DNA of 64,000 nt from Kaistia hirudinis (GCF_014196455.1 NZ_JACIDS010000002.1:496001-560000), one strand, 5' to 3'. Positions 1 through 8,052 are shown, counted from the stretch's first letter. Made by a program: numbers and translations. The notes: a model not told the origin generated them from the letters alone.

Positions 1-281
1 GCGTGGCCCTCGATGAGGATCATCTCGCCGTCGAGCCCTGTAAAGGTGCCGAGACCGAAATCGCCATGGTCCAGCAGCGTCCCGACGCTGACCTCGCGCT
101 CCGAGACGCCGGCGACCAGCGCGCCGGAGGTGGAGACCTGGAAGACGGTGTGGAGCGACGTCTCGAAATATTGCGAGAGCGCATCGCGGATGATCGCCTC
201 GGCGCTGCGGCCGGTCCGCGCGCGCTCGGCGTCGATCAGATGGCGCAGCGACGCCGGTATCGTATAGCCACCGTGATGCAT
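1..281 (-). CDS. budA: Acetolactate decarboxylase, N-terminal fragment with ribbon-helix-helix-like extension (cut by window edge)
   Basis: Only the first 93 residues are inside the window; the gene runs off the left edge. Residues about 44-93 match the start of alpha-acetolactate decarboxylase (HTVFQVSTSGALVAG, then HGDFGLGTF and LDGEM), the enzyme that converts acetolactate to acetoin. The catalytic metal-binding histidines lie further downstream and cannot be checked. Residues about 6-40 (TIPASLRHLIDAERARTGRS, then AEAIIRDALSQYF) look like a ribbon-helix-helix DNA-binding unit of the CopG/Arc type, which classical BudA proteins lack. The ATG at 279-281 follows a CAGGCAGGG stretch. The family call for the C-terminal part is firm; the RHH call is by pattern only. 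Confidence 0.8.
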   Translation of the reverse strand, partial: MHHGGYTIPASLRHLIDAERARTGRSAEAIIRDALSQYFETSLHTVFQVSTSGALVAGVSEREVSVGTLLDHGDFGLGTFTGLDGEMILIEGH

Positions 282-367
282 CGCGCCCTGCCTGACATAA
301 GTGCCGATCCGGCGCCGAGTTTGCGTCGGATCGGTTGGCGAGGGCAACACGCGAAGGCGGCTCGTCC

Positions 368-961
368 TCAGCCTTCTTCGGCAAGGCGCTTGAGCTTGGC
401 GACCTGCGTCTTGCGGTCCTCCTCGAAGGCGAGGGTGCCGACGAGCTGACCCTTGGCGTTCATGAGATAGACGCTCGCCGTGTGGTCCATCGTGTAGTCG
501 CCGCCTTCGGTCGGGACCTTGCGGTAATAGACGCGATAGTCCTTGGCGATGGCGGCGATCTCCGCCGTTGTGCCGGAGAGGCCGACGATGCGCGGGTCGA
601 AGGCGGAGAGATAGTCGTGCATGCTCTCCGGCGTGTCGCGATCGGGATCGACCGAGACGAACAGCACCTTGAACCGGTCGGCCAGCGGCCCGAGCTCGTC
701 CATATCGAGCGTCAGATCGGACAAAGTCGTCGGGCAGACATTGGGGCAGCGCGTGAAGCCGAAGAAGATGGCGTAGGGCTTGCCGCCGATATCGGGCGTC
801 GTGAAGCGCCCGCCGCCCGCCTTGGCGAGATCGATCGGGCCGCCGATGCCGGCGATGCCGCCGGTCTCGGGCCGGGTGAGGAAATAGGCGAGCGACGCCG
901 ACAGGCCGAGGGCGATCAGAACCGCCCCCGTCCAGGCCGCCACCTTGAAGCGGCGCGCCAT
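368..961 (-). CDS. SCO1/SenC family copper chaperone
   Basis: A 197-residue thioredoxin-fold protein with one N-terminal membrane anchor (about residues 8-27) and a periplasmic domain. The copper-binding motif CPNVCP (C72, C76) and the distal histidine in MDHTASVY (H160) are all present, so it should bind copper. SCO proteins deliver copper to the CuA site of cytochrome c oxidase or reduce its cysteines. The start is only 2 bases after the stop of the PCuAC gene, so the two are co-transcribed and probably translationally coupled. The length is normal for the family. Confidence 0.93.
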   Translation of the reverse strand: MARRFKVAAWTGAVLIALGLSASLAYFLTRPETGGIAGIGGPIDLAKAGGGRFTTPDIGGKPYAIFFGFTRCPNVCPTTLSDLTLDMDELGPLADRFKVLFVSVDPDRDTPESMHDYLSAFDPRIVGLSGTTAEIAAIAKDYRVYYRKVPTEGGDYTMDHTASVYLMNAKGQLVGTLAFEEDRKTQVAKLKRLAEEG

Positions 962-963
962 GC

Positions 964-1533
964 CTAGTTGCCGTCCATCTTGTTCATGTCGTGCTCGCCA
1001 CCGCCGTCCGGCGCCGCCGCGCCGATCGCTTCGACGGCGAACTCGACCTTGACGGTTCCGGCCTTCTCGAAGGTGAGCGTGCCGGGGATCTTGTCACCCT
1101 TCTTGAGCGGCCCCTTCAACTGCATGAACATGATGTGATAGCCGCCGGGCGCGAGCTTCACCGTTTCCTTGGCGGGGATCGGCACCCCGTCGGGAAGCGG
1201 GGCCATCTTCATGACGCCGTCCTCGACCTTCATCTCGTGGATTTCGACGCGGCCGGCGATGTCGGCTGTGGCAGAGACGAGGCGGTCGGCGGTGTCGCCG
1301 TCATTGGTGATTTCGACATAGCCGCCGCCGACGGCCGCGCCGGGCGGCGTCGCGCGCGTCCAGGGATGCTCGATCTCGAGTGAGCCGATCTTGAACTCGT
1401 GCGCGAAGACGGATTGGGCCGGCACGAAGACGAGCGCAGCCGCGAAGACGGCAATGCCGACGCGCTCCTCGATCGAGCGGAAACGGCGGAAGGCGGACGC
1501 GGCAAGGCGCGTGACGAAGAGGGACTTGGACAT
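964..1533 (-). CDS. Periplasmic copper chaperone PCuAC (DUF461)
   Basis: A 189-residue secreted protein with a hydrophobic signal segment at about residues 26-44 ending FAHEF. The domain carries the PCuAC-type His/Met copper ligands: H99 and M101 (IHEM), methionines near 108-110, and H133/M135 (YHIMFM). The C-terminus adds a short His/Met tail ([13 protein letters not shown]). The family passes Cu(I) to SCO or directly to CuA of cytochrome oxidase. I chose the ATG at 1533 because GGGAG sits just upstream; in-frame starts further up would add an arginine-rich stretch before the signal peptide. It is the middle gene of a DUF2946-PCuAC-SCO operon. Confidence 0.9.
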   Translation of the reverse strand: MSKSLFVTRLAASAFRRFRSIEERVGIAVFAAALVFVPAQSVFAHEFKIGSLEIEHPWTRATPPGAAVGGGYVEITNDGDTADRLVSATADIAGRVEIHEMKVEDGVMKMAPLPDGVPIPAKETVKLAPGGYHIMFMQLKGPLKKGDKIPGTLTFEKAGTVKVEFAVEAIGAAAPDGGGEHDMNKMDGN

Positions 1534-1617
1534 GATCATCTCCCATGGATCCATTGATCCGCGGCGCAGGCGCGCGCGGTCGTTCGTTCGCACGCCCAAC
1601 GGCGCGCGCATGCTGGA

Positions 1618-1992
1618 TCAGGGGCTGGGCGGCGCGCGGGAGCGGAGCGGGGAAAGCTCGAAGCGGCCGGGCAGATGCTCCGCGGCGATCGCCGGAGCGA
1701 TGTCCGCAAAGATGTGAGGCGCTGCCGCGGTCGCCGCCTGCGGTGCCGGCAGGCCGCCGATCATCGGGCAGCCGAGCGTGCAGCAATCGACGAGGTGGCT
1801 CCGGTCCTGCGTCGTCGGACGCGGATCGAATGCGGAAGGGCTGCTGCCGAAGCAGATCACGCCGGCAGCAGGGTCGAGCGTATCGGCGCGGGCGCCGAGC
1901 GACATGCCGCTGAAGAAGGCCTGCACGAGAAGAAACAGCGCTATCGTCAGCGCCGTCTCGACGGTCCAGCCTCGCTTTGTCCGGTGCAGCAC
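1618..1992 (-). CDS. DUF2946-like secreted or membrane protein, copper operon
   Basis: About 124 residues starting at a GTG preceded by GAGAGGACC. A hydrophobic segment near the N-terminus (TALTIALFLLVQAFFSGMSL) is followed by a cysteine cluster (DCCTLGCPM) typical of DUF2946-type proteins that often sit beside copper genes. Its stop lies 84 bases before the PCuAC start on the same strand, so it is probably the first gene of the copper-delivery operon. The cysteines could bind metal, but that is inference. The ATG at 2076 would add an arginine/cysteine-rich stretch and is less likely. Confidence 0.6.
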   Translation of the reverse strand: MLHRTKRGWTVETALTIALFLLVQAFFSGMSLGARADTLDPAAGVICFGSSPSAFDPRPTTQDRSHLVDCCTLGCPMIGGLPAPQAATAAAPHIFADIAPAIAAEHLPGRFELSPLRSRAPPSP

Positions 1993-2152
1993 GGTCCTCT
2001 CCTCGCGATCGAGGCATAGCAGTTTCCGTCGCCGCCGAAAACGGACGCAGGCGCGGCATATGAACCGCAGCGCCAACGACGCGCCGCGTCTGCGCAGGTG
2101 CCGCCCGCCGCCGGGGCCGCTAGGGTGACGTCCTGCCAGCCGGGAGGTGCCG

Positions 2153-2701
2153 ATGCCGAGCCACGTCGCATTGCTCTATTCGATCGTGATTTCGCCGACG
2201 CGGCGCGTCGTGATGTCGGAGCTGAAGGCGATGGCCGAGGCCGAGGGGTTCGGCGCCGTCGCGACGCTGGTCGCGACGGGCAATCTCGTCTTCGAGGCGG
2301 GTGACCGCACCGTTCCGCAGATCGAGACGGCGCTCGAAGCCGCCTTCGCCCGGACCTATGGCAAGGGCGTCGACATCGTCGTGCGCGAGGCCGATGCCTG
2401 GCACGCGCTGGTCGCGGGCAATCCCTTTCCGGCGGAATCGGAAGCGGACGGCAGCCGCGTGGTGGTGCGCGTCATGCGCAAGAGCGTCGAAGCGGGGACG
2501 GAGGCGCGTCTCCAAGGCATTCTGAGCGAAGGCGAGCGCGTCGCCGTGATCGGCGGCGATGTCTGGGCGGCATTCCCGGCCCGACCGAGCGCCTCGCGCC
2601 TGCTCTCCGCCCTCTCCTCGAAGAAGCTCGGCATCGGCACGGCGCGCAACTGGAACACGGTCCGCCGGCTCGGCGAGATGCTCGGGCCGACCATTGGTTA
2701 G
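2153..2701 (+). CDS. DUF1697 family protein
   Basis: A 182-residue protein of the DUF1697 family. The N-terminal region (HVALLYSIVI, then MSELKAMAEAEGFGAVATLV and TGNLVFEAG) and the C-terminal SASRLLSALSSKKLGI and TARNWNTVRRL blocks match the usual family pattern. The biochemical function is unknown. The start is the ATG at 2153, because GGGAGG at 2142-2147 is correctly spaced; a GTG two codons upstream lies inside that Shine-Dalgarno sequence. It is divergent from the copper operon. Confidence 0.85.
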   Translation: MPSHVALLYSIVISPTRRVVMSELKAMAEAEGFGAVATLVATGNLVFEAGDRTVPQIETALEAAFARTYGKGVDIVVREADAWHALVAGNPFPAESEADGSRVVVRVMRKSVEAGTEARLQGILSEGERVAVIGGDVWAAFPARPSASRLLSALSSKKLGIGTARNWNTVRRLGEMLGPTIG

Positions 2702-2711
2702 CTGCCGCAAA

Positions 2712-2743
2712 ACTGGATTGCCGGGTCAAGCACGGCCATGACA
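2712..2743. repeat. Half copy of dispersed palindromic repeat (family 2)
   Basis: The stretch containing GGATTGCCGGGTCAAGCAC, followed by GGCCATGACA, closely matches one arm of the inverted repeat at 60053-60152. It lies in the short gap after the DUF1697 gene and is followed by a run of nine G (2747-2755). It is probably a degenerate or half element of a genome-wide palindromic family. Confidence 0.55.
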
Positions 2744-2791
2744 CGAGGGGGGGGGCGCGGGAAGGCCAGAACGCCCGAATGCGGATGAGGC

Positions 2792-3016
2792 CTAGTCCCG
2801 CAGCCAGGCCTCGAAATAGTGCTGGATCGCGGCGCCGGCGCCGAAATGGTCGCTGGTGTCGAGCCGGGCTGCCGCCGAGCGGACCACGTCCCCGAGCTTG
2901 CTCTGCGGCACGATTCCCGATTGGGCCAGCATGCTGAACAGCTCCTCCAGCAGCACGAGGCTGGCGAGCGCCCCGTCTTCGGCCTTGAACCCAGCCATGT
3001 CCTTGAAATCAGCCAT
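2792..3016 (-). CDS. Small conserved-looking hypothetical protein
   Basis: 74 residues, starting MADFKDMAGFKAEDGALASL and ending HYFEAWLRD, mostly helical and soluble, with no signal peptide or membrane segment. GGGAG upstream of the ATG at 3016 supports the start; longer in-frame starts give arginine-rich, shadow-like sequence. I do not recognise the family. It lies 80 bases from the hydrolase stop on the same strand, so it may be transcribed with it. Confidence 0.6.
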   Translation of the reverse strand: MADFKDMAGFKAEDGALASLVLLEELFSMLAQSGIVPQSKLGDVVRSAAARLDTSDHFGAGAAIQHYFEAWLRD

Positions 3017-3096
3017 GTCGCGCGCTCCCGATGAGACGCAGATCAAATCAGGGCGGCGCGGCGAAGTCCACGCCATCCACGCCGCCGCGCCTCCGC

Positions 3097-4170
3097 CTAG
3101 GGCGCGGCCTTCAGGTCGCGGGTGAAGTCGGCGGCGATCCTGTCGCCGAGCTCGGCATGCATGGCGGCGCGCGGGCGGCTGCCGCCATCGTCGCACAGCC
3201 GGTCGGCCTCGCCGATCGCGGCCAGCAGTGCCTTGCCGCCTGGCTGGCATTCGGCGAGGAAGGTGAAGTGCACGGCGCCGTCGACCTGCGCATAGTCGCC
3301 CTTGGGCGTCAGGCGGGCGAGGTCCTCGGCGACGACGCCGGTCGGGACGGTTCCGGGACCGCCGAGATTGATGAAATGCATGGGGATGGCGATGGCTTCA
3401 AGGCTTGCCCGCTGGAACGCCATCGCCATGCCCGGATCGACCAGCACTGCCGAGCCGATGCGCGGATCGCGGTTGGACTGCTCGAAGCGGCGCTTGTCCA
3501 TCTGCCGCAGATCGACCTTCTGGCTCGGAACCTCCTTGCCATCGACATAGCCCTTGCCGCCGGCGAACCAGACGCAGTCCATCATCGCGGGATAGGTGTC
3601 GCAGTAGCGCGCATAGGCCTCGCGGTCGGGGATCGCGCCGGCCAGTTCCATCGCTGTCGTGCCGCCGAGCGAGAAGCCGAGCACGCCGACCCGGCGATCG
3701 GCGAGCGCGTCGCGCCAGTCGGGGCTCTCCGTCAGCGCGGTGAGCAGCGTCGCGAGATCGTCCGTGCGCTCCCACACATTCGGCGTGGCGATCGGCGTCG
3801 AGTCGCCGCTGGTCGTGCCGGGGTGGTTGGGGCCGGCGACGATGAAGCCGGCGGCGACCAGGCGGTTCGCGATCCAGCCGAGATTTTCGATCCGCGCGCC
3901 GGAGCCGTGCGAGACGAGGATCAGCGGAAAGCGGCCCGGAGCGCGCGGCGCGTCCGCCAAGGCCGGGGCGCCCTGGAAGAGTTTGTTTTCGCCGACGCGT
4001 ATGTCCGTTCCGCCGGGCGTCGCCGGGTACCAGATGGTGACCGCGAGGTCCCGGCCGCGCGCGGGCGAGGGGACGGTCAGCGTCTTGACGCCGACTTCAT
4101 CCGCCGCGAGGACGGGCTGGGTGGCGGTCGCGAGGCAGAGGGCTGCGAACAGAAAGGCGAGGGGCTTCAT
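3097..4170 (-). CDS. Secreted alpha/beta hydrolase, dienelactone-hydrolase-like
   Basis: 357 residues with a Sec signal peptide (MKPLAFLFAALCLATATQPV, then LAA). The body is an alpha/beta hydrolase: oxyanion-side block FPLILVSHGSGARIENLGW, nucleophile elbow GFSLGG, and a C-terminal histidine in DGAVHFTFL. The overall plan matches the predicted periplasmic dienelactone hydrolase group, whose substrates are generally unknown. GGAGAG 3 bases before the ATG at 4170 fixes the start; in-frame extension further upstream is arginine-rich and is antisense shadow. It is divergent from the AraC-type membrane regulator at 4290, a plausible controller. Confidence 0.88.
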   Translation of the reverse strand: MKPLAFLFAALCLATATQPVLAADEVGVKTLTVPSPARGRDLAVTIWYPATPGGTDIRVGENKLFQGAPALADAPRAPGRFPLILVSHGSGARIENLGWIANRLVAAGFIVAGPNHPGTTSGDSTPIATPNVWERTDDLATLLTALTESPDWRDALADRRVGVLGFSLGGTTAMELAGAIPDREAYARYCDTYPAMMDCVWFAGGKGYVDGKEVPSQKVDLRQMDKRRFEQSNRDPRIGSAVLVDPGMAMAFQRASLEAIAIPMHFINLGGPGTVPTGVVAEDLARLTPKGDYAQVDGAVHFTFLAECQPGGKALLAAIGEADRLCDDGGSRPRAAMHAELGDRIAADFTRDLKAAP

Positions 4171-4263
4171 GGACTCTCCGGCTTGGCGAAGCATGGCAAC
4201 GGTGCCGTCCTCCCAGAGCCGATCCGCCCGGCGCGTCCTCGAACCTGTTTGAGGTCGTCCGCG

Positions 4264-4283
4264 AACGTGATTTAGGTCACGTT
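4264..4283. promoter_or_regulatory. Inverted repeat in hydrolase/AraC divergent region
   Basis: AACGTGA-TTTAGG-TCACGTT is a perfect 7-bp inverted repeat with a 6-base spacer. It lies in the 119-bp region between the divergent hydrolase and regulator genes and ends 6 bases before the regulator start. It is a candidate operator for that regulator or another dimeric factor. Confidence 0.4.
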
Positions 4284-4289
4284 TCCTCG

Positions 4290-5348
4290 TTGGAACCGTT
4301 TTCACCGGGTATCCGCTTGCTCTTCGTGCCCTTGCCTTTCGTCGTCGCCCTGCTGCTCGCGATCCTCTTTCTCGCGCTGCTGCGCTTCGGCGAGGGCGGA
4401 GGCGCCAGCCGTCCCTTCCTGCTACTGATCGGGCTCTGCGCGCTGCAATCCGTTCTGGTCGGACTGCGCTGGGGCTACGGCGTATCCGTGCTGCGCTTCG
4501 CCTTGCCGGTCGTGGCGGCTTCTCTGCCGCCGCTCGTTTATGCGAGCTTCCACCGCTTGATCCGTCCGGGGCCAGCGGCACATCGCCGTGACCTCCTGAC
4601 GGCCGCGCTGCCGCCTTTGCTCGTCGTCGTCCTGTTCCTGACGCTGCCGCAACTGATCGACATCGCGCTCGTCCTGCTGTTCGTCGGCTACGCGGTCGCC
4701 TTGTTGCGGCTCGGCCGTTCCGGACCGGACGGGCTCGGCGAGGCACGCTTCGAGGGCGTCACGCCGGTTCATCGGGCGCTCTATGTCGCCGCCGCGGCGC
4801 TCTGCCTCTCGGCGCTGTTCGATCTCGCCGTCTTCCTGAATTTCGAGCAGATGCGCGGCGCCCATGTCGGTGCCATCGTCGGCAATGCCAATTTCCTCGG
4901 GCTGCTCATGATCGGCCTGACGGCCTGGATCGCCGGCAGCAGCCAGGCAGCGCCGGAGCAGACACCGGAGAGCGTGCCGGCCGCGCCCGATCCGGACGCC
5001 GACGATGATCGCGAGGTGCTCGCCAGCATCGAGGCGCTCATGAAGCAGGAGAGGCTCTATTGCGACGAGAACCTCAACCTGTCGCGCCTCGCGCGGCGCG
5101 CCGGCATTCCGGCCCGCCGGATTTCCGCCGCCGTCAATCGCCTCGCCGGCATGAACGTCTCGCAATACGTCAATGGCTACCGCATCGAGGAGGCGTGCCG
5201 CCTGCTGCGCGATACCGACGCGAGCGTGACCACCGCGATGCTGGAGGCGGGGTTTCAGACCAAGTCGAACTTCAATCGTGAGTTCCGCCGGGTGACCGGG
5301 CTCAGCCCGGCCGCATGGCGCGCGCTGCATCGGCCCGACGCCACCTGA
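4290..5348 (+). CDS. Membrane-anchored AraC-family transcriptional regulator
   Basis: 352 residues. The first ~220 contain about seven hydrophobic segments (for example PLPFVVALLLAILFLALLRF and PLLVVVLFLTLPQLIDIALV), so this half is a membrane domain. After an acidic linker, residues about 250-350 form an AraC double helix-turn-helix ending FQTKSNFNREFRRVTGLSPA, then AWRAL. It probably senses a membrane or periplasmic signal and acts on the adjacent divergent hydrolase gene. The start is uncertain: TTG at 4290 has no clear Shine-Dalgarno sequence, and TTG at 4317 or GTG at 4326 are alternatives. Confidence 0.85.
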   Translation: MEPFSPGIRLLFVPLPFVVALLLAILFLALLRFGEGGGASRPFLLLIGLCALQSVLVGLRWGYGVSVLRFALPVVAASLPPLVYASFHRLIRPGPAAHRRDLLTAALPPLLVVVLFLTLPQLIDIALVLLFVGYAVALLRLGRSGPDGLGEARFEGVTPVHRALYVAAAALCLSALFDLAVFLNFEQMRGAHVGAIVGNANFLGLLMIGLTAWIAGSSQAAPEQTPESVPAAPDPDADDDREVLASIEALMKQERLYCDENLNLSRLARRAGIPARRISAAVNRLAGMNVSQYVNGYRIEEACRLLRDTDASVTTAMLEAGFQTKSNFNREFRRVTGLSPAAWRALHRPDAT

Positions 5349-5379
5349 TGGGGCGGCGGGGCGACGGCTGGCTGGCGCC

Positions 5380-6258
5380 TTACGCTTCCTCGGTGATCAC
5401 CGCGAAGCGCGTCAGGAGGTTCGGGCCGAAGGTGTGCGTGATCGGCACATCGGCGGCATCGCGGCCATAGGCGATCGGGACACGGCCGATGCGGCGGTCG
5501 TTGTTGCGCGGGTCGAAGACGTGCCACTGGCCGGAGAGATAGACCTCGATCCAGGCGGCGAGGTCCATGGCCGCATAGGGCGGCGGCTGGCCGACATCCG
5601 AGATGTAGCCCGTGCAATAGCGGGTCGGGATGTTCAGCGTCCGGCAGAAGGCGACGGCGAGATGGGCGAAGTCGCGACAGACGCCGACGCGCTCCTGATA
5701 GGCCTCTGCGGCCGTCCGCGTGTTGCGCGCGTTCTCATAGCCGAAGCGGATATGGTTGTGCACGAAGTCGCACACCGCCTGCACCCGGCTCCAGCCCGGC
5801 TGCGTATTGCCGAACAGGCGCCACGCCTCGTCGGCGAGGCGGTCGGTCTCGCAATAGCGGCTGCCCAGCAGGAAGACGAGCGTCTCGGCCGGCAGATCCT
5901 CGACCCGATGCTGCATCGCCTCGGGGTGGTACGGATCCGGCTGGCCGCTGTCGCGGATGATCGTGTCGGTGCGGATCGAGAACCGGCCGGCCGGTGCCAC
6001 CAGGCGGCAGCACCAATTGCCATAGCTGTCATAATAGCCATGGATCGGTACGGACGGGTTCGTCGTGATCAGATCGGGATATTCGAGCAGCGACGCGCGC
6101 GATGGGTGGACATTGACCATCGCGATCATCGGCGTATCGGCCGTGAGGTCATAATCGAGCTGAACGCCGAGCCGCAGCCGCAGCGGAAACGCGTTCGGGT
6201 CGGTGCCTGGCCTCATCTGAGTCGATGTGAACCCGGCCGGCGTGGGTAGATCGTGCAT
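5380..6258 (-). CDS. Transglutaminase-like protein with an unusual catalytic position
   Basis: 292 residues. An N-terminal beta-rich region typical of bacterial transglutaminase-like proteins (FPLRLRLGVQLDYDL) precedes a transglutaminase core: RVGVCRDFAHLAVAFCRTLN with the nucleophile cysteine, and the aspartate region WHVFDPRNNDRRIGRV. Where cysteine-protease-like relatives have the catalytic histidine before AW, this protein reads MDLAAWIEVY, that is, alanine. The position was confirmed in the DNA (GCC GCC TGG on the minus strand). It may be a subfamily trait or an inactive enzyme. AGGAGAG is best spaced for the ATG at 6258 rather than 6264. Confidence 0.85.
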   Translation of the reverse strand: MHDLPTPAGFTSTQMRPGTDPNAFPLRLRLGVQLDYDLTADTPMIAMVNVHPSRASLLEYPDLITTNPSVPIHGYYDSYGNWCCRLVAPAGRFSIRTDTIIRDSGQPDPYHPEAMQHRVEDLPAETLVFLLGSRYCETDRLADEAWRLFGNTQPGWSRVQAVCDFVHNHIRFGYENARNTRTAAEAYQERVGVCRDFAHLAVAFCRTLNIPTRYCTGYISDVGQPPPYAAMDLAAWIEVYLSGQWHVFDPRNNDRRIGRVPIAYGRDAADVPITHTFGPNLLTRFAVITEEA

Positions 6259-6360
6259 GCGCATTCTCTCCTGGCGCCCGGCGCGCCTCTCGCGACACAA
6301 CAGAATACCACGATGTTGGTTCCCCCCATTGGCGCAATTCCCGGCACCGTGCGCCTCCTG

Positions 6361-6389
6361 CTTGCGCGTCCGCTGCATCGTGCTAGTTT
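6361..6389 (+). promoter_or_regulatory. Putative promoter of thi operon
   Basis: CTTGCG (6361-6366) and TAGTTT (6384-6389) are separated by 17 bases, which fits an alphaproteobacterial housekeeping promoter. Transcription would begin about 6396, immediately before the TPP riboswitch. The call rests on pattern only. Confidence 0.45.
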
Positions 6390-6399
6390 GCCGCCGTCT

Positions 6400-6495
6400 C
6401 ATCGGGGTGCCTCGATCCGTCCCGGATCCTGGCTGAGAGGCTTTCAAAGCCAACCCGCGAACCTGATCCGGATCATGCCGGCGGAGGGATTGAGC
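6400..6495 (+). promoter_or_regulatory. TPP riboswitch (THI element)
   Basis: The conserved THI-box elements occur in order: CGGGGTGCC, GGCTGAGA (6431-6438), ACCCGCGAACCTGATCCGG (from 6453) and ATGCCGGCGGAGGGA. This is the aptamer for thiamine pyrophosphate. It sits about 60 bases upstream of thiM, so TPP binding should reduce thiM-thiE expression. I see no clear terminator between it and thiM, so control may be at translation initiation of the TTG-started thiM. Confidence 0.95.
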
Positions 6496-6556
6496 CAAAG
6501 GTGCGCAAGCGCCAAAAGCCGTCGTTCCGTCCTGCGCCAACGCCAAGGACGAAGAA

Positions 6557-7393
6557 TTGTCTCAGAAAGCAGAAGAAACCCTCTCGCTCGACGCCGCTTT
6601 CGCCGCGCTCGTCGCGCTGCGCGCCACGCGGCCGCTGGTGCAGAACATCACCAATTATGTGGCGATGACCATCTCGGCCAATGTGCTGCTCGCCCTCGGC
6701 GCGTCGCCTGCCATGGTGCATGCGCCGGAGGAATCGGCCGAGTTCGCCGCCATCTCCAATGCGCTCGTCGTCAATATCGGCACGCTGTCGCCGCCCTGGG
6801 TCGAAGGCATGCGCCGCGCTATCGGCAAGATGCGCGAGCTCGGCAAACCCTGGGTGCTCGATCCCGTCGGCTGCGGCGCGACCGCCTATCGCACGGGCAT
6901 CGCCGTGGAGCTGGCGGCGCTCGGCCCGGCCGTCATCCGCGGCAATGCCAGCGAGATCATGAGCCTCGCCGGCGCGTCCGGTGCCGGCGGCAAGGGCGTC
7001 GATTCGACCGACAGCTCCGATGCAGCCCTCGATGCGGCGCGCGCGCTGGCCCGTGACACCGGCGCGGTCGTCGCCGTCACCGGCGAGACCGACTATGTCA
7101 CGGATGGCACCACGCTGGTCGCGATCACCGGCGGCCATGCGCTGATGCCGCTCTCGACCGCGCTCGGCTGCGCGCTCTCGGCGACGGTCGGCGCCTTCGC
7201 CTCGGTCCGCCCGCCGCTCGAGGCCACTGTCGCCGCCATGGCCGTCTATGGCGCCGCCGGCGCAGAGGCGGGCGCGCGCCTTACCGGACCCGGCCATCTG
7301 CCGGCCGAGCTTCTCGACGCGCTCCATGGCATCGATGCGGCCGCGATCGCGCGCAACGCGTCGATCCGCGTCCTGGCGGGGGAGGCGGTCTGA
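6557..7393 (+). CDS. thiM: Hydroxyethylthiazole kinase
   Basis: 278 residues of the ThiM family, which phosphorylates 4-methyl-5-(2-hydroxyethyl)thiazole in thiamine salvage. Visible family blocks are the substrate loop PLVQNITNYVAMTISANVLL near residue 27, WVLDPVGCGAT, the nucleotide region VVAVTGETDYVTDG, and the catalytic-loop segment GCALSATVGAF. The start is a TTG at 6557 with AAGGA a suitable distance upstream. The stop overlaps the thiE start by one base (TGATG). It lies downstream of a TPP riboswitch. Confidence 0.95.
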   Translation: MSQKAEETLSLDAAFAALVALRATRPLVQNITNYVAMTISANVLLALGASPAMVHAPEESAEFAAISNALVVNIGTLSPPWVEGMRRAIGKMRELGKPWVLDPVGCGATAYRTGIAVELAALGPAVIRGNASEIMSLAGASGAGGKGVDSTDSSDAALDAARALARDTGAVVAVTGETDYVTDGTTLVAITGGHALMPLSTALGCALSATVGAFASVRPPLEATVAAMAVYGAAGAEAGARLTGPGHLPAELLDALHGIDAAAIARNASIRVLAGEAV

Positions 7394-8037
7394 TGGCGGT
7401 GCGGCCCTTCGATCTCTCGGTCTATCTCATCACCGACGAAACCCTCGCCGGCCCGCGCGGCGTCGTCGAGACCGTCCGGCAAGCGGTGGCCGGCGGCGTC
7501 ACGCTCGTGCAGCTGCGCGATCCCGTGAACAAGACCCGCCATCTGGTCGAGACCGCCGCGGCGCTCATGGATCTGCTCCGGCCGCTCGGCATCCCGCTGA
7601 TCATCAATGACCGCGTCGACGTCGCGCTCGCCGTCGATGCCGATGGCGTCCATGTCGGGCAGAGCGACATGCGCCCCGCCAAGGTGCGCGAACTGATCGG
7701 TCCGGACCGCATTCTCGGCCTTTCGGTCTCGCGCGTCTCGGAACTGGTGCCGGAGGATATCGACGTCGTCGACTATCTCGGCGTCGGCCCGGTCTATTTC
7801 ACCGCGACCAAGCCGAATGCCCCGACGCCGATCGGCTTCGAGGGCGTCGCGGCCATTCGGGCGGCGACGAAGCTGCCCATCGTCGTCATTGGCGGCGTGC
7901 AGGCGAAAAATGGCGAAGCGGCGATCCGCTCCGGCGGCGACGGCCTCGCCGTCGTCTCGGCGATCATGGCGGCGGACGATCCGAAGGCCGTCGCGTCGGA
8001 ACTCGCCGCGGTGGTCGCGGCTGCCAAGAGCGGCTGA
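7393..8037 (+). CDS. thiE: Thiamine phosphate synthase
   Basis: A 214-residue TIM-barrel enzyme that joins HMP-pyrophosphate and thiazole phosphate to give thiamine phosphate. Family motifs are clear: LVQLRDPVNKTRHLVETA, IINDRVDVALAVDADGVHVG, QSDMRPAKVR, the phosphate-binding GVGPVYFTATKPNA, and IVVIGGV. It is translationally coupled to thiM and shares its TPP control. The two genes give salvage and final coupling, not de novo synthesis. Confidence 0.95.
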   Translation: MAVRPFDLSVYLITDETLAGPRGVVETVRQAVAGGVTLVQLRDPVNKTRHLVETAAALMDLLRPLGIPLIINDRVDVALAVDADGVHVGQSDMRPAKVRELIGPDRILGLSVSRVSELVPEDIDVVDYLGVGPVYFTATKPNAPTPIGFEGVAAIRAATKLPIVVIGGVQAKNGEAAIRSGGDGLAVVSAIMAADDPKAVASELAAVVAAAKSG

Positions 8038-8052
8038 ACGATCTTCTCCCAG

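Noticed and set aside
2747-2755. G9 tract as a phase-variable switch
   Set aside because: It lies in non-coding sequence next to a degenerate repeat, not within a promoter or reading frame I can support.
4171-4746. Possible N-terminal extension of the secreted hydrolase (about 190 codons)
   Set aside because: The extension is arginine/proline-rich, overlaps the AraC regulator gene, and would bury a clear signal peptide that has its own ribosome-binding site.
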